Positions 61,586-64,000 of a stretch of 64,000 bases of DNA are shown here, one piece after another (within the stretch, counting starts at the first letter, position 1; every line of letters starts with the position of its first letter). The notes beneath the pieces were generated by a model. That model was not told the DNA's origin. It searched no databases and saw nothing but the letters and a program-made list of their open reading frames with translations. The DNA comes from SB25 sp029560875 (GTDB taxonomy: Bacteria; Bacteroidota; Bacteroidia; Bacteroidales; Tenuifilaceae). The stretch spans positions 1 to 64,000 of the forward strand of contig DAOOPM010000008.1 in the NCBI GenBank assembly GCA_035388225.1. The letters are read 5' to 3'. The position numbers and the translations under genes are program-made.

Positions 61586-61604
61586 AAACCGTTTTAACGG
61601 TTTT
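61586..61604 (+). terminator. Hairpin AAACCG-TTTTAA-CGGTTT, weak terminator
   Basis: Stem of 6-8 bp followed by TTAAAAAA. Located between the macroglobulin gene and pbpC; any termination is likely partial because the pair is usually coexpressed. Confidence 0.5.
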
Positions 61605-61677
61605 AAAAAATCAAATTACATAATGTCCAAAACAATATCAAATTTGATTCAGTGTATAGCCAAGAATATTTGAGTAA

Positions 61678-64000
61678 ATGCCTTTCAAAAACATCAAAAC
61701 AAAACACAAAATAGTGCTGGCAGGAGTCCTTCTCCTGCTGGCTTTTTTATTGGTTCCACCTGTTAAGTTCAAGAACACAACATCTACTGTGTTGCTCGAC
61801 AGGAATGGTCAACTCCTATCCGCAACAGTTTCCGACGAGGGAATGTGGCAATTTCCCGAGGTGGATACTGTACCTGAGAAATTTGCCATTTGTCTTACAC
61901 AGTTCGAGGATGCCTATTTTCGTAATCATCTCGGGGTGAATCCTGTGTCGGTTATACGTGCCACAAAGCAAAATATTCAGGCTCGGAGGATTGTTAGCGG
62001 CGCAAGCACTATCACAATGCAACTTGTTCGCCTATCGAGGCGAGGAAAGCCCAGGACTTTCTACGAGAAAGGCATAGAGATGTTTTTGGCCGTTAGAACC
62101 GAGTTTGCCTTTTCAAAACGCACCATACTGGCCAAGTACGCATCGCAAGCACCGTTTGGCGGAAATGTGGTTGGTTTGGATGCCGCCGCTTGGCGATACT
62201 TTGGCACAAGTCCCAATAACCTTAGCTGGGCCGAGGCCGCAACATTGGCAATTCTGCCAAACGCTCCTGGCTTGATATTCCCTGGGCGAAATCAGAATCT
62301 GCTAATCGAGAAACGCAACCGGTTACTTGCTAAGCTGAAAAGCAAGGGCTATATTGATGATGAAACCTACCAATTGGCGTTACTTGAACCCGCACCAAAT
62401 CCAGCCAACGATTTACCTCAGGACGCAACCCATCTGCTAACCCGATGTATTCACGATGGACTCAAGGGTAAAATGGTAAAATCAACCATCGACAAACGCT
62501 TATACGATAATGCCTATGGCATTACATCGCGCTATCATCGACACTTTATGGCTAATGGCATAAGAAATATGGCTGCAATGGTTATCGACAATAGAACAAG
62601 CGAGGTGTTGGTTTACATTGGAAATATTCTATCCGATAAGCCAGAGAACTCATCGAGGGTTGATATTATAAAATCGAAACGGAGCTATGGTAGCCTGCTA
62701 AAACCATTTCTATACGGATTTATGCTCAACGAAGGACTCCTTTATCCGCGTCAACTTGTGAATGATATTCCAGTTGCATATTCCGATTTTACACCTCAGA
62801 ATTTCAGCAAAACTTTCGAGGGGATGGTTTCAGCCAACGAGATTTTATCGCGCTCGCTAAACGTACCTTCGGTTAACCTTTTAAGGCAGTATGGAATTGA
62901 AAAGTTCCATAACAACCTGCAACAAATGGGTGTAAAAAGCATCAACAAGCCACCTAGTCATTATGGACTTTCAATTATTCTGGGAGGTGCAGAGGCTAGC
63001 ATGTGGGAGTTGGCTGGAGTTTATTCAGCTTTAGCAAAAAATGCTGGAGGCATTCAGAATAGTAACGTTGCGTTAAGGTATGAACTCGATAGCACTGCAA
63101 AGGTTAAGCAGATATTCAACTGCAACGGAGTTGGTTCGGGCGCAGCATACTTAACGCTTGAGGCGTTAACTCAGGCAAATCGTCCTGGCGAGGATGGCGC
63201 TTGGCGACATTTTATTTCATCGCAACGAATTGCTTGGAAAACAGGCACCAGCTTCGGCTTCCGCGATGCTTGGGCAATTGGCGTTACATCCGACTATACG
63301 GTTGCCGTTTGGGTTGGAAACGCCGATGGCGAGGGGCGCGCGGAATTGATTGGCGTTGCTGCAGCTGCTCCCGTTATGTTCGATATATTCTCGTTATTGC
63401 CAACCTCTAACTGGTTTACTCCACCTTGGTTTGATTTAAAATCGGTTGTAACCTGCAAACAAAGCGGATTGATGGCTTCGGAGAATTGCCCTGATACTAT
63501 AACAGAGTACGTTCCTGTGGTTAAAACTAAAACGTTGCCTTGCTCCTATCACCATAAAATTTATGTTGACAAAGACCAAAAATATAGGCTGACATTAGGC
63601 TGTGCAAAGCAAGAGGAGATGTTCGAAACCAGTTGGTTTGTTCTGCCTCCAGCGCAGGAGTGGTTCTACACTAAATTTCATGCGGAGTATAGAAAGTTGC
63701 CTCCATTCAAAAAAGGTTGTGCCCAGGCCAACGATAAACTGCCAAACATTGCATTAATTTACCCTTACGCTGGAGCGGATATCTATATACCCCGCGAAGC
63801 AAAGGATACCAAGGGACATAGCATTTGGAAAGCAACGCACCGTAACCCAAATGCAATAATTTACTGGCACCTTAACGATACGTTTCTAGGAAAAACAAGC
63901 GGAACACACGAAATGTTGGTATCTCCACAGCCGGGGACATACACGCTAACACTTGTGGATGATGAGGGGGAAGTGCTATATAAAAAGATAAGGATAATAG
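61678..64000 (+). CDS. pbpC: Penicillin-binding protein 1C, 3' edge truncated by the window
   Basis: Bifunctional transglycosylase-transpeptidase. Start ATG 61678 and the frame stays open to the window end (774 codons); E. coli PbpC is 770, so only a few residues are missing. TM helix ~13-25. Transglycosylase domain: FEDAYFRNHLGVNPVSVIR, GASTITMQLVR, YFGTSPNNLSWAEAATLAILP. Transpeptidase: SxxK as SLLK (~residue 341), SLN, KTGTSFGFRD. C-terminal penicillin-binding beta domain with GTHEMLVSPQPGTYTLTLVDDEG. Pairs with the upstream alpha-2-macroglobulin. Confidence 0.96.
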   Translation, partial: MPFKNIKTKHKIVLAGVLLLLAFLLVPPVKFKNTTSTVLLDRNGQLLSATVSDEGMWQFPEVDTVPEKFAICLTQFEDAYFRNHLGVNPVSVIRATKQNIQARRIVSGASTITMQLVRLSRRGKPRTFYEKGIEMFLAVRTEFAFSKRTILAKYASQAPFGGNVVGLDAAAWRYFGTSPNNLSWAEAATLAILPNAPGLIFPGRNQNLLIEKRNRLLAKLKSKGYIDDETYQLALLEPAPNPANDLPQDATHLLTRCIHDGLKGKMVKSTIDKRLYDNAYGITSRYHRHFMANGIRNMAAMVIDNRTSEVLVYIGNILSDKPENSSRVDIIKSKRSYGSLLKPFLYGFMLNEGLLYPRQLVNDIPVAYSDFTPQNFSKTFEGMVSANEILSRSLNVPSVNLLRQYGIEKFHNNLQQMGVKSINKPPSHYGLSIILGGAEASMWELAGVYSALAKNAGGIQNSNVALRYELDSTAKVKQIFNCNGVGSGAAYLTLEALTQANRPGEDGAWRHFISSQRIAWKTGTSFGFRDAWAIGVTSDYTVAVWVGNADGEGRAELIGVAAAAPVMFDIFSLLPTSNWFTPPWFDLKSVVTCKQSGLMASENCPDTITEYVPVVKTKTLPCSYHHKIYVDKDQKYRLTLGCAKQEEMFETSWFVLPPAQEWFYTKFHAEYRKLPPFKKGCAQANDKLPNIALIYPYAGADIYIPREAKDTKGHSIWKATHRNPNAIIYWHLNDTFLGKTSGTHEMLVSPQPGTYTLTLVDDEGEVLYKKIRII

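Overview
The window is chromosomal DNA of moderate-to-low GC from a member of the Bacteroidota, most likely a free-living or anaerobic/microaerobic relative of the Bacteroidales/Marinilabiliales; the exact genus cannot be read from it. Evidence: promoters of the TTTG-N17-20-TAnnTTTG type ahead of tRNA-His, rpmE and an ABC operon; a long IspG with an internal insertion; the Bacteroidota-type GlmU-like protein; DUF4290 next to murA; a type-B type IX secretion (T9SS) sorting domain; and few Shine-Dalgarno sequences. No prophage, insertion sequence, CRISPR array, plasmid function or rRNA was seen. It looks like core genome with a few accessory insertions.

Layout. 0-2.7 kb: cytochrome bd oxidase (cydA 5'-truncated by the window edge, cydB, and an unlisted 40-residue membrane protein that may be a CydX-like subunit), then a terminator. 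2.8-12.2 kb: DAHP synthase-chorismate mutase fusion, purS, pssA, lon, a GlmU-like enzyme, rpmE (type B), a Bax-inhibitor-1 family protein, an AlkD-like protein and a polysaccharide flippase. 12.4-13.6 kb: tRNA-His, a small unknown gene and an isochorismatase-family enzyme with a signal peptide. 13.6-19 kb, all minus: NatA/NatB-like ABC exporter, HD hydrolase, Ppx/GppA phosphatase and an NtrC-type regulator with no DNA-binding domain. 19.1-26.6 kb, minus: grpE-dnaJ, an M28 peptidase, a 61-residue protein, DUF4290-murA (catalytic Cys replaced by Asp) and a second sigma-54 regulator. 26.8-36.7 kb: MFS exporter, ispG, PcrA/UvrD helicase, T9SS cargo protein, cyclophilin, an exported DUF362 ferredoxin-like lipoprotein and an unknown secreted protein.

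37-47 kb: an ECF sigma factor translationally coupled to a four-helix membrane protein, preceded by four copies of an AAAAACTA half-site; then ruvC, an S41 lipoprotein protease and an EamA transporter at the tail of a complete SUF iron-sulfur operon (sufB, [four-helix-bundle gene], sufC, sufD, sufS, sufE, MIP18-family gene). The four-helix-bundle gene, with GAAGTTAAA-rich flanks, interrupts sufB-sufC. 47.5-49.4 kb: a dCache chemoreceptor split by an apparent one-base frameshift. 49.5-55.7 kb: DUF4932 metallopeptidase-like protein, DUF4440 lipoprotein, alpha/beta hydrolase, GSCFA protein, ZupT, hemolysin III/PAQR, DUF2185 and YqeY. 55.9-64 kb: an 1852-residue alpha-2-macroglobulin lipoprotein with a CVEQ thioester motif, followed by pbpC (PBP1C), which runs off the right edge within a few residues of its expected end. 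This is the envelope-defence pair also known as yfhM-pbpC in enterobacteria.

Most interesting to follow: the ECF sigma/membrane-protein module with its repeated palindromic leader; the four-helix-bundle cassette inside the SUF operon; the candidate bd-oxidase small subunit; a family of intergenic hairpins sharing a GTTTTAAAC core; the Asp-type MurA; and the Fe-S lipoprotein with an apparently Sec-type signal.
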